A stretch of 17,779 nt of DNA, from NCBI GenBank assembly GCA_038101125.1, contig JAYNVZ010000023.1:1-17779 (forward strand), in the 5' to 3' direction. Made by a program: the position numbers and the translations under genes. The DNA comes from GCA-2698665 sp038101125 (GTDB lineage: Bacteria > Pseudomonadota > Gammaproteobacteria > GCA-002705445 > GCA-002716945). Shown here in pieces: positions 7,337 to 15,079 of the stretch (positions are counted from its first letter, which is position 1; the number at the start of each line of letters is the position of its first letter). A model generated the notes under the pieces. It searched no databases and was not told where the DNA came from. It was given only the letters and a program-made list of their open reading frames with translations.

Positions 7337-8590
7337 CTAGCTGATAACTTCATCTAACAGATCATTAATATCCATTTCAGATTTAGATTCCGAGGACCTT
7401 TTTTTAAATATTACAGTTTTATTGTTGGATTCATTCTTTCCTATTATCACAATATTAGGTATACCAATTAATTCCCAGTCTTTAATCTTTTTACCTAAAT
7501 TAGCATCTCGATCATCGTAAATGGCCTCAATGTCTTTTTCAATGAACGATTTGTACACAGATTCACAATATGTCCTAACATTTGAGTTTTTGTGACCATC
7601 AATTTCAATAATCACAGTATTGAATGGAGTTATTGATGAAGGCCATTTTATACCTTTGTTATCATGCAATTGTTCTATTGCTGCAGCCACAATTCTTGTC
7701 ACACCTATCCCGTAGCAACCCATAAACATATCTACAGTTTTAGAATCTTTAGTGGTTATTTTTGCNNNNNNNNNNGAGTATTTTTGACCGAGCTTAAAAA
7801 TATGACCAACTTCTATTCCTTTTTTATGAGTTAAATTAGTTTTCTTGATTAATGCCTCTAAATCATCTTCACCATACTTAACTTTTGCAATTTCTATATT
7901 CATACCTTTTAGTTGATCATCTAGCAATAAGTCATCCTCACCGGTATCCGCAATAACATGAAATTCATTAGATTCATTCCCTCCAATATTGCCACTATCA
8001 GCATCGACAATAGTAAAGTCTAACATTAGATTTTTAAAAATATTATTATATGCATTCTTATACATCTCATATGCTTCATCTAAAGACTCCTGATTTGGAT
8101 GAAAAGAGTAAGCATCTTTCATAATAAATTCTCTTGCCCTCATTACACCAAACCTTGGTCTGATTTCATCTCTAAATTTAGTTGAAATTTGAAATAAATT
8201 TATTGGCAATTGCTTGTAGCTCGATACATCCTTTCTGATTAAATCAGTGATAACTTCTTCAAAAGTTGGACCTAAACAAAAATCTCTTTGATGTCTGTCA
8301 GTAAACCTGAGCAGTTCTGGGCCATATTGCTCCCATCTACCTGATTCTTGCCATAGTTCAGAGGGTTGAACAGATGGCATTAATATTTCACTACAACCAA
8401 TCTTTTCTAATTCTTTTCTAATAATATCTTCAATTTTTTTTATAACTCTTAAACCAAGAGGCAACCATGAATATTGTCCTGATGAGAGTTTTCTTATCAT
8501 TCCGGATCTTATCATCAGCTTATGACTAATGACTTCGGCATCGGCCGGAGTATCTTTTAAAGTGAATATTGGAAAATGTGAAACTCTCAT
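7337..8590 (-). CDS. proS: prolyl-tRNA synthetase, compact form lacking the internal editing domain
   Basis: Class II synthetase that charges tRNA-Pro. About 417 residues against 572 in E. coli. The start (MRVSHFPIFTLKDTPADAEVISHKL) aligns without gaps to E. coli ProRS. T109 and E111 of the PTxE loop, R140 in motif 2 (TKFRDEIRPRFGVMR) and motif 3 near 291-299 (GCYGIGVTR) are all present, followed by the anticodon-binding domain. Between GEDDLLL (217-223) and GIEVGHIF (258-265) there are only about 35 residues, where E. coli carries an insertion domain of about 180 that edits Ala-tRNA-Pro. Residue 110 is Phe where E. coli has His. Ten N bases hide four residues after LGQKY; E. coli has four residues at the same place, so the gap length fits the family and does not explain the missing domain. 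Confidence 0.93.
   Translation of the reverse strand: MRVSHFPIFTLKDTPADAEVISHKLMIRSGMIRKLSSGQYSWLPLGLRVIKKIEDIIRKELEKIGCSEILMPSVQPSELWQESGRWEQYGPELLRFTDRHQRDFCLGPTFEEVITDLIRKDVSSYKQLPINLFQISTKFRDEIRPRFGVMRAREFIMKDAYSFHPNQESLDEAYEMYKNAYNNIFKNLMLDFTIVDADSGNIGGNESNEFHVIADTGEDDLLLDDQLKGMNIEIAKVKYGEDDLEALIKKTNLTHKKGIEVGHIFKLGQKYXXXXAKITTKDSKTVDMFMGCYGIGVTRIVAAAIEQLHDNKGIKWPSSITPFNTVIIEIDGHKNSNVRTYCESVYKSFIEKDIEAIYDDRDANLGKKIKDWELIGIPNIVIIGKNESNNKTVIFKKRSSESKSEMDINDLLDEVIS
7766..7775. other. assembly gap, ten N bases inside proS
   Basis: Ten undetermined bases between the codons for LGQKY and AKITTKDS of ProRS. The reading frame is kept across them, and the four hidden residues match the spacing in E. 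coli ProRS (SEAL at this point), so the estimated length is plausible. It shows that this is draft or metagenomic sequence. Confidence 0.99.
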
Positions 8591-8697
8591 AAATTATTAA
8601 TTATTTAATCCCTTATAAATCTTAATTTGATGTTTTAGTTTAACATGATTATAGGTATTATATATAAAGCAATTCAATGAGTTTTTTGAAGTAATGT

Positions 8698-9759
8698 ATG
8701 TTTAAATTTTTTAAAGATTGGTATGAAAGCCATTTAACAGATCCTAATCAAGTAGCTTTAGCACTAATAATAGTTTCTATTACGCTGATTACATATATCT
8801 TGCTATCTACAGTGGCGCCCATACTTATTGCAATTATTCTAGCCTACATGCTTGAGGGAGTGGTTGGACGACTTAATGAATTAACTAATATCCAAAGAAA
8901 ATCAGCTGTATTGCTTGTTTATATTTCTTTTATTGCAATAGCAATCATAACTTTGTTTCTTTTAGTTCCAATTATGTTAGAACAATTGACTCTACTAATT
9001 AAGACATTACCATTCATGCTTGAAAAAGGAAAAACTCTAATGCTTGACTTTACATCCAGTAATAATAATTTTATTCCAAAGGAACAGCTGACAAATGTCT
9101 TCTCTGCTATGAACACAGAAATTAGCATGGCAGGTAGGTCAGTAATTTCTTATTCAATTGCATCGGCGGGTAGTATATTTCAAATAATAGTTTATATGCT
9201 CATCGTACCTATACTTATTTTCTTCTTTTTATATGACAAGGGACAAATTCACTCGTGGTTTACAAAGTTTTTTCCAGAAAAACTAGACTTATCTAAAAAA
9301 GCATATGCAGAATTAGACCTTAAAATAGGTAACTACATTAGGTGTAAGTTGATAGAAATTATAATCGTATGGTTTGCATCTACATTATTTTTTGCTTTAT
9401 TTGGTCTTAATTACTCTCTGTTATTAGGATTCTTATGTGGATTATCAGTAATAATACCTTATGTAGGTGCCATTGCAGTCACCATACCTATATTTTTCAT
9501 AGCTTATTTTCAGTGGGGAATAACTTCATATTTTTGGTATATAGTTATTATTCATGTACTTATCCAGGTTATAGATGGCAATGTTGTAGTCCCCATCCTG
9601 TTTTCTGACGCAGTTAATCTGCATCCCCTTGCGATCCTGATTTCTATTTTATTTTTTGGTACAATATGGGGGATATGGGGAGTATTTTTTGCGATACCAC
9701 TGGCAGTTTTAATGAATACATTGCTAAATATTTGGCCGCGAACAGCAAATGAGGGTTAA
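8698..9759 (+). CDS. perM: PerM / AI-2E family membrane permease
   Basis: A 353-residue polytopic membrane protein of the AI-2E exporter/PerM family. Hydrophobic segments lie at about residues 20-55 (two adjacent, ending in the family motif IILAYMLEG), 66-92, 150-180 and several between 215 and 345. The C-terminal half has the conserved phrases GFLCGLSVIIPYVGAIAVTI and IDGNVVVPILFSDAVNLHP, then FFGTIWGIWGVFFAIPLA, which are hallmarks of the family. The transported substrate is unknown; some members move autoinducer-2, others act in Na+/H+ exchange. It heads a plus-strand unit with dapA 14 bases downstream. E. coli perM also lies near dapA-bamC, so the order is probably ancestral. It is divergent from proS with a 107-base AT-rich gap that should hold both promoters, though I see no clear-cut pair. 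Confidence 0.9.
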   Translation: MFKFFKDWYESHLTDPNQVALALIIVSITLITYILLSTVAPILIAIILAYMLEGVVGRLNELTNIQRKSAVLLVYISFIAIAIITLFLLVPIMLEQLTLLIKTLPFMLEKGKTLMLDFTSSNNNFIPKEQLTNVFSAMNTEISMAGRSVISYSIASAGSIFQIIVYMLIVPILIFFFLYDKGQIHSWFTKFFPEKLDLSKKAYAELDLKIGNYIRCKLIEIIIVWFASTLFFALFGLNYSLLLGFLCGLSVIIPYVGAIAVTIPIFFIAYFQWGITSYFWYIVIIHVLIQVIDGNVVVPILFSDAVNLHPLAILISILFFGTIWGIWGVFFAIPLAVLMNTLLNIWPRTANEG

Positions 9760-9773
9760 TATGAGAGGGAAAC

Positions 9774-10655
9774 ATGTTTAAAGGGAGTATGGTTGCAATA
9801 GTAACTCCAATGAATGAGGATGGCAGCTTAGATCACGTATCTCTAGAAAATTTAATTGAATTTCATATTGAAAATAAAACTGATGTCATTATTTCAGTTG
9901 GAACTACTGGTGAATCTGCAACTCTTGATTTCGATGAGCACTCTGAAGTAATAAAATCTACTCTGGCTATTGTCAACAAAAGGATACCTGTGATTGCAGG
10001 TTCTGGAGCAAACTCTACGAGTGAAGCATTACAATTAACCCAAAGATCAAAAGAACTTGGCGCAGATGCTTGTTTATTAGTTACTCCATACTACAATAAA
10101 CCAACACAGAAAGGTTTGTATGCGCATTATAAAAAAATAGCCGATGAAGTAAGCATACCTCAAATATTGTATAATGTGCCCGGTAGAACATCGGTAGATA
10201 TGCTCCCCGATACTGTATATGATCTCTCTTCGCATCCAAATATTGTTGGTATAAAAGAGGCTTCTGGAGATCTTGAGAGATCCAAGGAAATATTGGAAAA
10301 GTGTTCAGATAACCTTTCTATATTTACTGGTGATGACAAAACATCGGTGAGAGATATTGGCTTAGGTTTTAGTGGCAATATATCTGTAACAGCAAATATA
10401 GTTCCTTTAGATATGCATAATATGTGTAAATTAGCATCAGAGAGAAAAAGTGATGATGCGCAAAAAATTAATACTAAAATAGATACATTACATGATAATC
10501 TTTTTATTGAATCCAACCCAATACCAGTTAAATGGGCTTTGAATAAAATGGGATTAATTAAGAAAGGGATAAGGTTACCTTTAGTATGGATGGATGAAAA
10601 ATATGAATCTAAGTTAGAGAAGTCATTAATTGATGCTGGAGTTAAAATTAAATAA
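9774..10655 (+). CDS. dapA: 4-hydroxy-tetrahydrodipicolinate synthase
   Basis: Condenses pyruvate and aspartate semialdehyde at the branch point to lysine and meso-diaminopimelate for peptidoglycan. At 293 residues it aligns with E. coli DapA (292) so well that catalytic residue numbers coincide: T44 and T45 in VGTTGES, Y107 in PYYNKP, Y133 and R138 in LYNVPGR, and the Schiff-base lysine K161 in GIKEASG. A clear Shine-Dalgarno stretch (AGAGG, 9764-9768) lies five bases before the ATG, one of the better sites in this window. It follows perM by 14 bases, and bamC begins two bases after its stop. Confidence 0.98.
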   Translation: MFKGSMVAIVTPMNEDGSLDHVSLENLIEFHIENKTDVIISVGTTGESATLDFDEHSEVIKSTLAIVNKRIPVIAGSGANSTSEALQLTQRSKELGADACLLVTPYYNKPTQKGLYAHYKKIADEVSIPQILYNVPGRTSVDMLPDTVYDLSSHPNIVGIKEASGDLERSKEILEKCSDNLSIFTGDDKTSVRDIGLGFSGNISVTANIVPLDMHNMCKLASERKSDDAQKINTKIDTLHDNLFIESNPIPVKWALNKMGLIKKGIRLPLVWMDEKYESKLEKSLIDAGVKIK

Positions 10656-10657
10656 AT

Positions 10658-11752
10658 ATGAATACTAAACACTTAAATATTATTTTGCTATCAACTACAT
10701 TCATATTAACTGGGTGTTCAAGTTTTACTGATTATTTTAAAAACCTTACTTCTGAAGAAAGAAAAGATTTAGTTGTTTATAAAACAAATAAACAGTATGA
10801 AGATACTCAGTTTGATTTATTAGTTCCACCAGATCTAATAACTCCAAATTCTAACAATATTCTTGAGATACCTGATTATGATGATACAGGAATTGGCGTT
10901 TTTACTGTAGATACTCCGCTTGATAATATCAAAATTATGCGTTCTGGTAGAGATTCATTCCTTTCCGTAAAAAGTAAAGACAAAAAATATATATGGAGCA
11001 AGCTTTCTTCTTTTTGGCGATCTGAAGGTTTTATGCTAGTTCAACAAGATTATACATTAGGATCAATGCGCACTGGTTTTCTTGAAAACTTAAGTGAGGC
11101 TCAACTTGGTACGGTACAAAAATATGTAGGTAGATACATACCATTGTTAGTCTCTCCTGAGACAAGGGATAGTTATAGCACTAGAGTAATACTTAATGAT
11201 GAATCAACAGATATCTTGGTTACTCATTATGGTAAAGAGTTCATGTCTGATGGTGATACGGAATTTAGATGGCAAAATAGACCAAGGGATCCAGAATTTG
11301 AGACTGAAATGATATCTAGATTATTTATTTATCTGGGTGGCGAAGAAGCTCAAGCTAAAGGTTATTCAATCGTAAAATCAACAGGCATTCGTAACAAAGC
11401 TACTATGAATGTAGATGAGAATGGTTTTCATACATTATTTATCGGGGATATCTATGAGCGAGTATGGCCTGAGGTTATAAAGTCCTTGGATACTTATGGT
11501 GTTAACACCTTGTCCGCTAATAAAGATGATGGGGTTATAAATGTTTCTATTGACAATCAGGAGGCTTCTGATCAGTCTTTTCTAAGTTCATTAGTTTTTT
11601 GGAAATCTAGCAAAGCTATGGATTCATTCAACATTGTTCTAATTTCTAGTCAAGAAGGAACTCTTATTGAAATTCAGAATAATGCTAATTTAAACTTCAC
11701 TAACACTGCAACTGAAGAAGTAATAAGAGCGTTATACGCAGATCTGAGATAG
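10658..11752 (+). CDS. bamC: outer membrane protein assembly factor BamC (lipoprotein)
   Basis: Lipoprotein component of the BAM complex that inserts beta-barrel proteins in the outer membrane. The 364-residue product starts with a lipoprotein signal and lipobox LTGC, with the acylated cysteine at C20. A long, poorly structured N-terminal stretch follows (about 21-95, including LLVPPDLITPNSNN), matching the BamC region that wraps around BamD. Two similar globular domains come next, roughly 100-225 (WSKLSSFWRSEGFMLVQQD) and 255-364 (VWPEVIKSLDTYGVNT), as in E. coli BamC (344). The name rests on architecture plus position directly after dapA, the standard gammaproteobacterial order dapA-bamC. 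Its stop is four bases from the stop of the convergent folE2. Confidence 0.9.
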   Translation: MNTKHLNIILLSTTFILTGCSSFTDYFKNLTSEERKDLVVYKTNKQYEDTQFDLLVPPDLITPNSNNILEIPDYDDTGIGVFTVDTPLDNIKIMRSGRDSFLSVKSKDKKYIWSKLSSFWRSEGFMLVQQDYTLGSMRTGFLENLSEAQLGTVQKYVGRYIPLLVSPETRDSYSTRVILNDESTDILVTHYGKEFMSDGDTEFRWQNRPRDPEFETEMISRLFIYLGGEEAQAKGYSIVKSTGIRNKATMNVDENGFHTLFIGDIYERVWPEVIKSLDTYGVNTLSANKDDGVINVSIDNQEASDQSFLSSLVFWKSSKAMDSFNIVLISSQEGTLIEIQNNANLNFTNTATEEVIRALYADLR

Positions 11753-11756
11753 GTCC

Positions 11757-12575
11757 TTATTCTTTAATTTGATGGATTTGAGCATATGCAGAGTGATTAT
11801 GTATAGATTCAAAATTTTCCGATTCAACAATATATTCTGATACTCTTTTATCTTCCGCAAAATGTACAGCTATATCTCTAACCATATCTTCAACAAATTT
11901 TGGATTATCATATGCTAGCTCCGTTACATGTTTTTCATCAGGTCTCTTAAGAAGAGCATATAGTTCTGAAGATGCCTCTTTCTCGACAATATCAATTATC
12001 TCTTCAATCCACATAAAATCATTAATTGTTGCTGTTACTGTTACATGTGATCTTTGATTATGTGCCCCGTATGCAGATATTTTTTTAGAGCATGGACATA
12101 GACTTGTGACTGGAACTAAAACTTTAACTTTCAAGTTTGACACTCCTTTGTTTGCCTCACCAATAAAAGTTACGGTATAGTCAAGCAAGCTTTTCACCTT
12201 TGATTCTGGAGCAGTCTTATTTATAAAATATGGAAAAGTCATTTCAACATGACCTGATTCCGCCTCTAATAAAGTCAGCATTTCTTCGATCATTGATTTA
12301 AATGTATCTACTGTTATTTGTTCCTCATGGTTATTTAAAATATGAACAAATCTAGACATATGTGTACCTTTAAGATTATGCGGTAAATTTACATACATAT
12401 TAAAGCTAGCTACGGTTGTTTGATCTTGTCCTGATCTTTGTTTAATTACCATCGGATGTAGAATATCTTTGATCCCAACTTTATTGATGGGAAGGTTCCT
12501 TGTATCTTCCAATCCTTGAGTATCAGGAAGATTGTTTTTGTTTATTGATTTCATTGTTTTTTTATTAGTTGCCAT
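11757..12575 (-). CDS. folE2: GTP cyclohydrolase FolE2 (type IB)
   Basis: Converts GTP to 7,8-dihydroneopterin triphosphate, feeding folate and queuosine synthesis. It belongs to the type IB family (formerly DUF198), which can use Mn or Fe instead of the Zn needed by FolE. The 272-residue protein has the family signature TSLCPCSK (157-164, catalytic/metal cysteine C160) and GAHNQR (170-175, metal-binding H172), plus an N-terminal segment GLEDTRNLPINKVGIKD and HMSRFVHIL (72-80). Its ATG lies two bases after the queD stop, implying translational coupling. An in-frame ATG at codon 8 is an alternative start. It is the last gene of the minus-strand run from ypjD, and bamC converges on it with four bases between stops. 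Confidence 0.95.
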   Translation of the reverse strand: MATNKKTMKSINKNNLPDTQGLEDTRNLPINKVGIKDILHPMVIKQRSGQDQTTVASFNMYVNLPHNLKGTHMSRFVHILNNHEEQITVDTFKSMIEEMLTLLEAESGHVEMTFPYFINKTAPESKVKSLLDYTVTFIGEANKGVSNLKVKVLVPVTSLCPCSKKISAYGAHNQRSHVTVTATINDFMWIEEIIDIVEKEASSELYALLKRPDEKHVTELAYDNPKFVEDMVRDIAVHFAEDKRVSEYIVESENFESIHNHSAYAQIHQIKE

Positions 12576-12577
12576 TA

Positions 12578-12946
12578 TTACACCGTATATGTTACTGCTG
12601 ATTTATCTGTTTCCCATAATTTAATTGATTTCACAACAATCTTATCATTATTTATTAACTTCGTAAGCTCCAAATGAATATATTCTGCTATATTTTCCGC
12701 AGTTGGGTTTACTTTTTTAAAAGCATTAAGATCATTCAAAAACCTATGATCCAGTTTATCTACAACTTCGTTGGTCATATTTCTTATTTCTTTAAAATCT
12801 ATAACCATTCCGATATTATCTAGTTTATCTCCTGAAACTTCAACTTCAACTTTCCAATTATGTCCATGCATTCTTTTACATGGACCCTCGTGTCCATGCA
12901 AGACATGCGCTGATGAAAATTCAACAAATGTTGTGAGTGTATAAAT
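12578..12946 (-). CDS. queD: 6-carboxy-5,6,7,8-tetrahydropterin synthase QueD, probable ATT start codon
   Basis: Converts 7,8-dihydroneopterin triphosphate to 6-carboxytetrahydropterin, the second step toward queuosine; its substrate is the FolE2 product encoded next door. Zinc ligands are H14 (FSSAH) and H27 and H29 (MHGHNW), and catalytic C23 lies in GPCKRMHGH. LDHRFLND and LWETDKS match the later active-site segments. The first ATG/GTG/TTG in frame is TTG at 12901, but that start would lose the first beta strand and zinc ligand H14. No ATG, GTG, TTG or CTG exists between the upstream in-frame stop and this point. ATT at 12946-12944 stands exactly where homologues have ATG (xYTLTTFVEFSSAH), with AAGGGA ahead of it, and gives 122 residues against 121 in E. 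coli QueD. Gene identity is firm; the ATT start is inferred. Confidence 0.88.
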   Translation of the reverse strand: MYTLTTFVEFSSAHVLHGHEGPCKRMHGHNWKVEVEVSGDKLDNIGMVIDFKEIRNMTNEVVDKLDHRFLNDLNAFKKVNPTAENIAEYIHLELTKLINNDKIVVKSIKLWETDKSAVTYTV

Positions 12947-12947
12947 T

Positions 12948-14849
12948 TTATTTTCCCTTAATCTTTCTTTGATTATTATTTAAATTTACCATTTTTTTAA
13001 TATGGCCATTAGTTTGATTTTCTAAACCATGTACATCCAAACTTAGTTCTGCAAAAATTTCATCTTGGTTGCCATGCGACACTATATTGTCGGGGACTCC
13101 TAAATTAATTATATTTGCTCTAATATTATTTTTATGCACAACTTCATTTACAGCTGAGCCAGCACCACCAAGTATAACATTATCCTCGACAGTAAATATA
13201 TACTCATGTGTTTGACATATACTAATAATCATTTTCTCGTCTATCGGTTTAACAAAACGCATGTCAATAACAGAAGCACCATTTTTTTTAGCTAGTTTTA
13301 GGACTGTATTTAAAAGAGTGCCAAAAACTAGATAAGCAATTTTCCCTCCTTTTACTATTGTTTTGCTCTTTCCAATTTCCAGCTCTTCATCACTTAAATC
13401 TAAATCTAAGCCCTCAGTAAATCCTCTTGGATATCTAACTGCGCCAATTCCTTTAAAATTTAATCCAGTATTGAGCATTTTCCACATTTCCTGTTCATTT
13501 GATGGCGTCATGAGTACCATATTTGGAAGAATCCTTAGGAACGAAATATCATATATACCTTGATGAGTTTCACCATCAGCACCAACTATGCCTGCCCTAT
13601 CGATAGCTAGCAATATATCAAGATCTTGTATGGCAATATCATGTATAAGCTGATCATATGCTCTTTGAAGAAATGTTGAATAGATTGCTACGATTGGTTT
13701 TAAATTCCCACATGATAAACCTGCAGCAAATGTTAGAGCATGTTGCTCAGCTATTCCAACATCAAAATACCTGTCAGGAAAGTTTTTCTCAAATTCCACA
13801 AGACCAGAGCCTTCTCTCATAGCTGGAGTTATGGCTACTATATCTTTATTTATTCTAGACATTTCATTAATCCATCGAGAGAATATTTGAGTGTATGTTA
13901 ATTTATTACTTACCTTTTTAACCTTCGAGGCGCCGGTTTTTATATCAAATGGAGTAACACCATGATATGAGATAGGATTTTGTTCTGCGAGTTTATATCC
14001 TTTCCCTTTTTTTGTAATTATATGTAGAATTCTAGGTCCTTCTTTCTCCTTGAGATTTCGAAGTACATCAACTAGTCCATTTACATCATGACCATCTACA
14101 GGGCCATAATAATTAAAGCCAAGCTCTTCAAATAATAATCCAGGTGTTATGAAACCTTTTGCTTGGTTTTCAACCTTCTTAGCTATCTCTTCAATTGCTT
14201 TTACTTTACTAAATACTTTTTTGCCACTTTCTTTTATAGAGTTAAATGTTTTACCTGTCAAAATTCTAGTTAGGTATTTATGAACCGCGCCAACATTCGG
14301 GGATATGGACATTTCATTATCATTCAATACAACAAGTAAGTTCGACTTCATGCCTCCAGCATGACTGAGAGCTTCAAATGCCATACCAGCAGTTAGGCCT
14401 CCATCGCCAATTACAGCAATTACTTTTTTAGTCTCATTTTTTAGTCTAGCTGCTCTCTCATAACCTACTGCTGCACTAATTGACGTGCTGGAATGCCCAG
14501 CTCCAAAAGCATCATACTCACTCTCATCTCTTTTTAAGAAACCGGAAATACCACCTTTTTTTCTTAACGTAGACATTTTATCTTTTCGGCCAGTTAATAT
14601 TTTATGTGGGTAACATTGATGACCGATATCCCATACAATAATATCATTTGGAGTATCAAAGACATAGTGAAGCGCAACTGTAATATCAACCGCACCAAGA
14701 CCAGCAGCAAGATGACCGCCTGTTTTAGATATTGAATCTAACAAGTATTCCCTAAGCTCATTAGATAGTTTGATTAAATCATGGCTCGACAGACTCTTCA
14801 AATCTGTTGGGTCATTTATTTTATCTAAAATTTTATAATCTTTGGTCAT
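12948..14849 (-). CDS. dxs: 1-deoxy-D-xylulose-5-phosphate synthase
   Basis: Thiamine-diphosphate enzyme that condenses pyruvate and glyceraldehyde-3-phosphate in the first step of the MEP isoprenoid pathway; also a precursor source for thiamine and pyridoxal. The 633-residue protein has the active-site histidine H46 in TGGHLAAGLG, WDIGHQCYPHKILTGR (73-88), and the ThDP/Mg motif GDGGLTAGM (148-156) ending at N176 (LNDNEMSIS). The catalytic glutamate is in DVGIAEQHA and the transketolase C-terminal domain follows. Length is normal (620 in E. coli). It follows xseB by five bases. In most gammaproteobacteria ispA lies between xseB and dxs; it is absent here. Confidence 0.98.
   Translation of the reverse strand: MTKDYKILDKINDPTDLKSLSSHDLIKLSNELREYLLDSISKTGGHLAAGLGAVDITVALHYVFDTPNDIIVWDIGHQCYPHKILTGRKDKMSTLRKKGGISGFLKRDESEYDAFGAGHSSTSISAAVGYERAARLKNETKKVIAVIGDGGLTAGMAFEALSHAGGMKSNLLVVLNDNEMSISPNVGAVHKYLTRILTGKTFNSIKESGKKVFSKVKAIEEIAKKVENQAKGFITPGLLFEELGFNYYGPVDGHDVNGLVDVLRNLKEKEGPRILHIITKKGKGYKLAEQNPISYHGVTPFDIKTGASKVKKVSNKLTYTQIFSRWINEMSRINKDIVAITPAMREGSGLVEFEKNFPDRYFDVGIAEQHALTFAAGLSCGNLKPIVAIYSTFLQRAYDQLIHDIAIQDLDILLAIDRAGIVGADGETHQGIYDISFLRILPNMVLMTPSNEQEMWKMLNTGLNFKGIGAVRYPRGFTEGLDLDLSDEELEIGKSKTIVKGGKIAYLVFGTLLNTVLKLAKKNGASVIDMRFVKPIDEKMIISICQTHEYIFTVEDNVILGGAGSAVNEVVHKNNIRANIINLGVPDNIVSHGNQDEIFAELSLDVHGLENQTNGHIKKMVNLNNNQRKIKGK
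12954..12959 (-). promoter_or_regulatory. Shine-Dalgarno site for the ATT start of queD
   Basis: On the minus strand AAGGGA (bases 12959 to 12954) lies seven bases before the proposed ATT initiation codon (12946-12944), close to optimal spacing. It sits inside the last codons of dxs, whose TAA (12950-12948) ends one base before the ATT, so terminating ribosomes could re-initiate. Most genes here lack such a site, which makes its presence telling. Confidence 0.6.
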
Positions 14850-14854
14850 AAAAA

Positions 14855-15067
14855 CTATTTTTCACTAATGCCTGAAACTTCTTTGATTTTTTGTTCCGCT
14901 TCTTCGAGTGCTTTTTGACACTTCTTTGATAGTTGTATTCCTTGTTTATACTTTTCTATTACCTCATCTAAGCTCAAATCTTTAGACTCAATATCATCTA
15001 GTAGATCCTGCATTGCTTTCAAATCTTTCTCAAATGTCGATAAATTAGTTTTTGGTTTCTTTTCCAT
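14855..15067 (-). CDS. xseB: exodeoxyribonuclease VII small subunit
   Basis: Small subunit of exonuclease VII, which trims single-stranded DNA together with XseA. The 70-residue product is a helical hairpin with the family phrases FEKDLKAMQDLLDDIES, DLSLDEVIEKYKQGIQL and CQKALEEAEQKIKEV, and the typical length is 70-80. It starts 12 bases after corB and ends five bases before dxs. The xseB-dxs association is standard and supports the call. xseA is not in the window. Confidence 0.93.
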   Translation of the reverse strand: MEKKPKTNLSTFEKDLKAMQDLLDDIESKDLSLDEVIEKYKQGIQLSKKCQKALEEAEQKIKEVSGISEK

Positions 15068-15079
15068 ATTCTTATACTA

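Noticed and set aside
10160..10672. 170-codon antisense frame over dapA
   Set aside because: dapA is intact with all catalytic residues; the antisense frame has no recognisable domain and no initiation signals.
12861..12900. 10-base direct repeat tgtccatgca at 12861 and 12891 with a partial inverted copy between, considered as an operator
   Set aside because: It lies inside queD and encodes the two HGH segments of the metal-binding region, so protein coding explains it.
12578..12901. TTG start for queD at 12901
   Set aside because: It would delete zinc ligand H14 and the first beta strand that the upstream in-frame codons clearly encode (TLTTFVEFSSAH).
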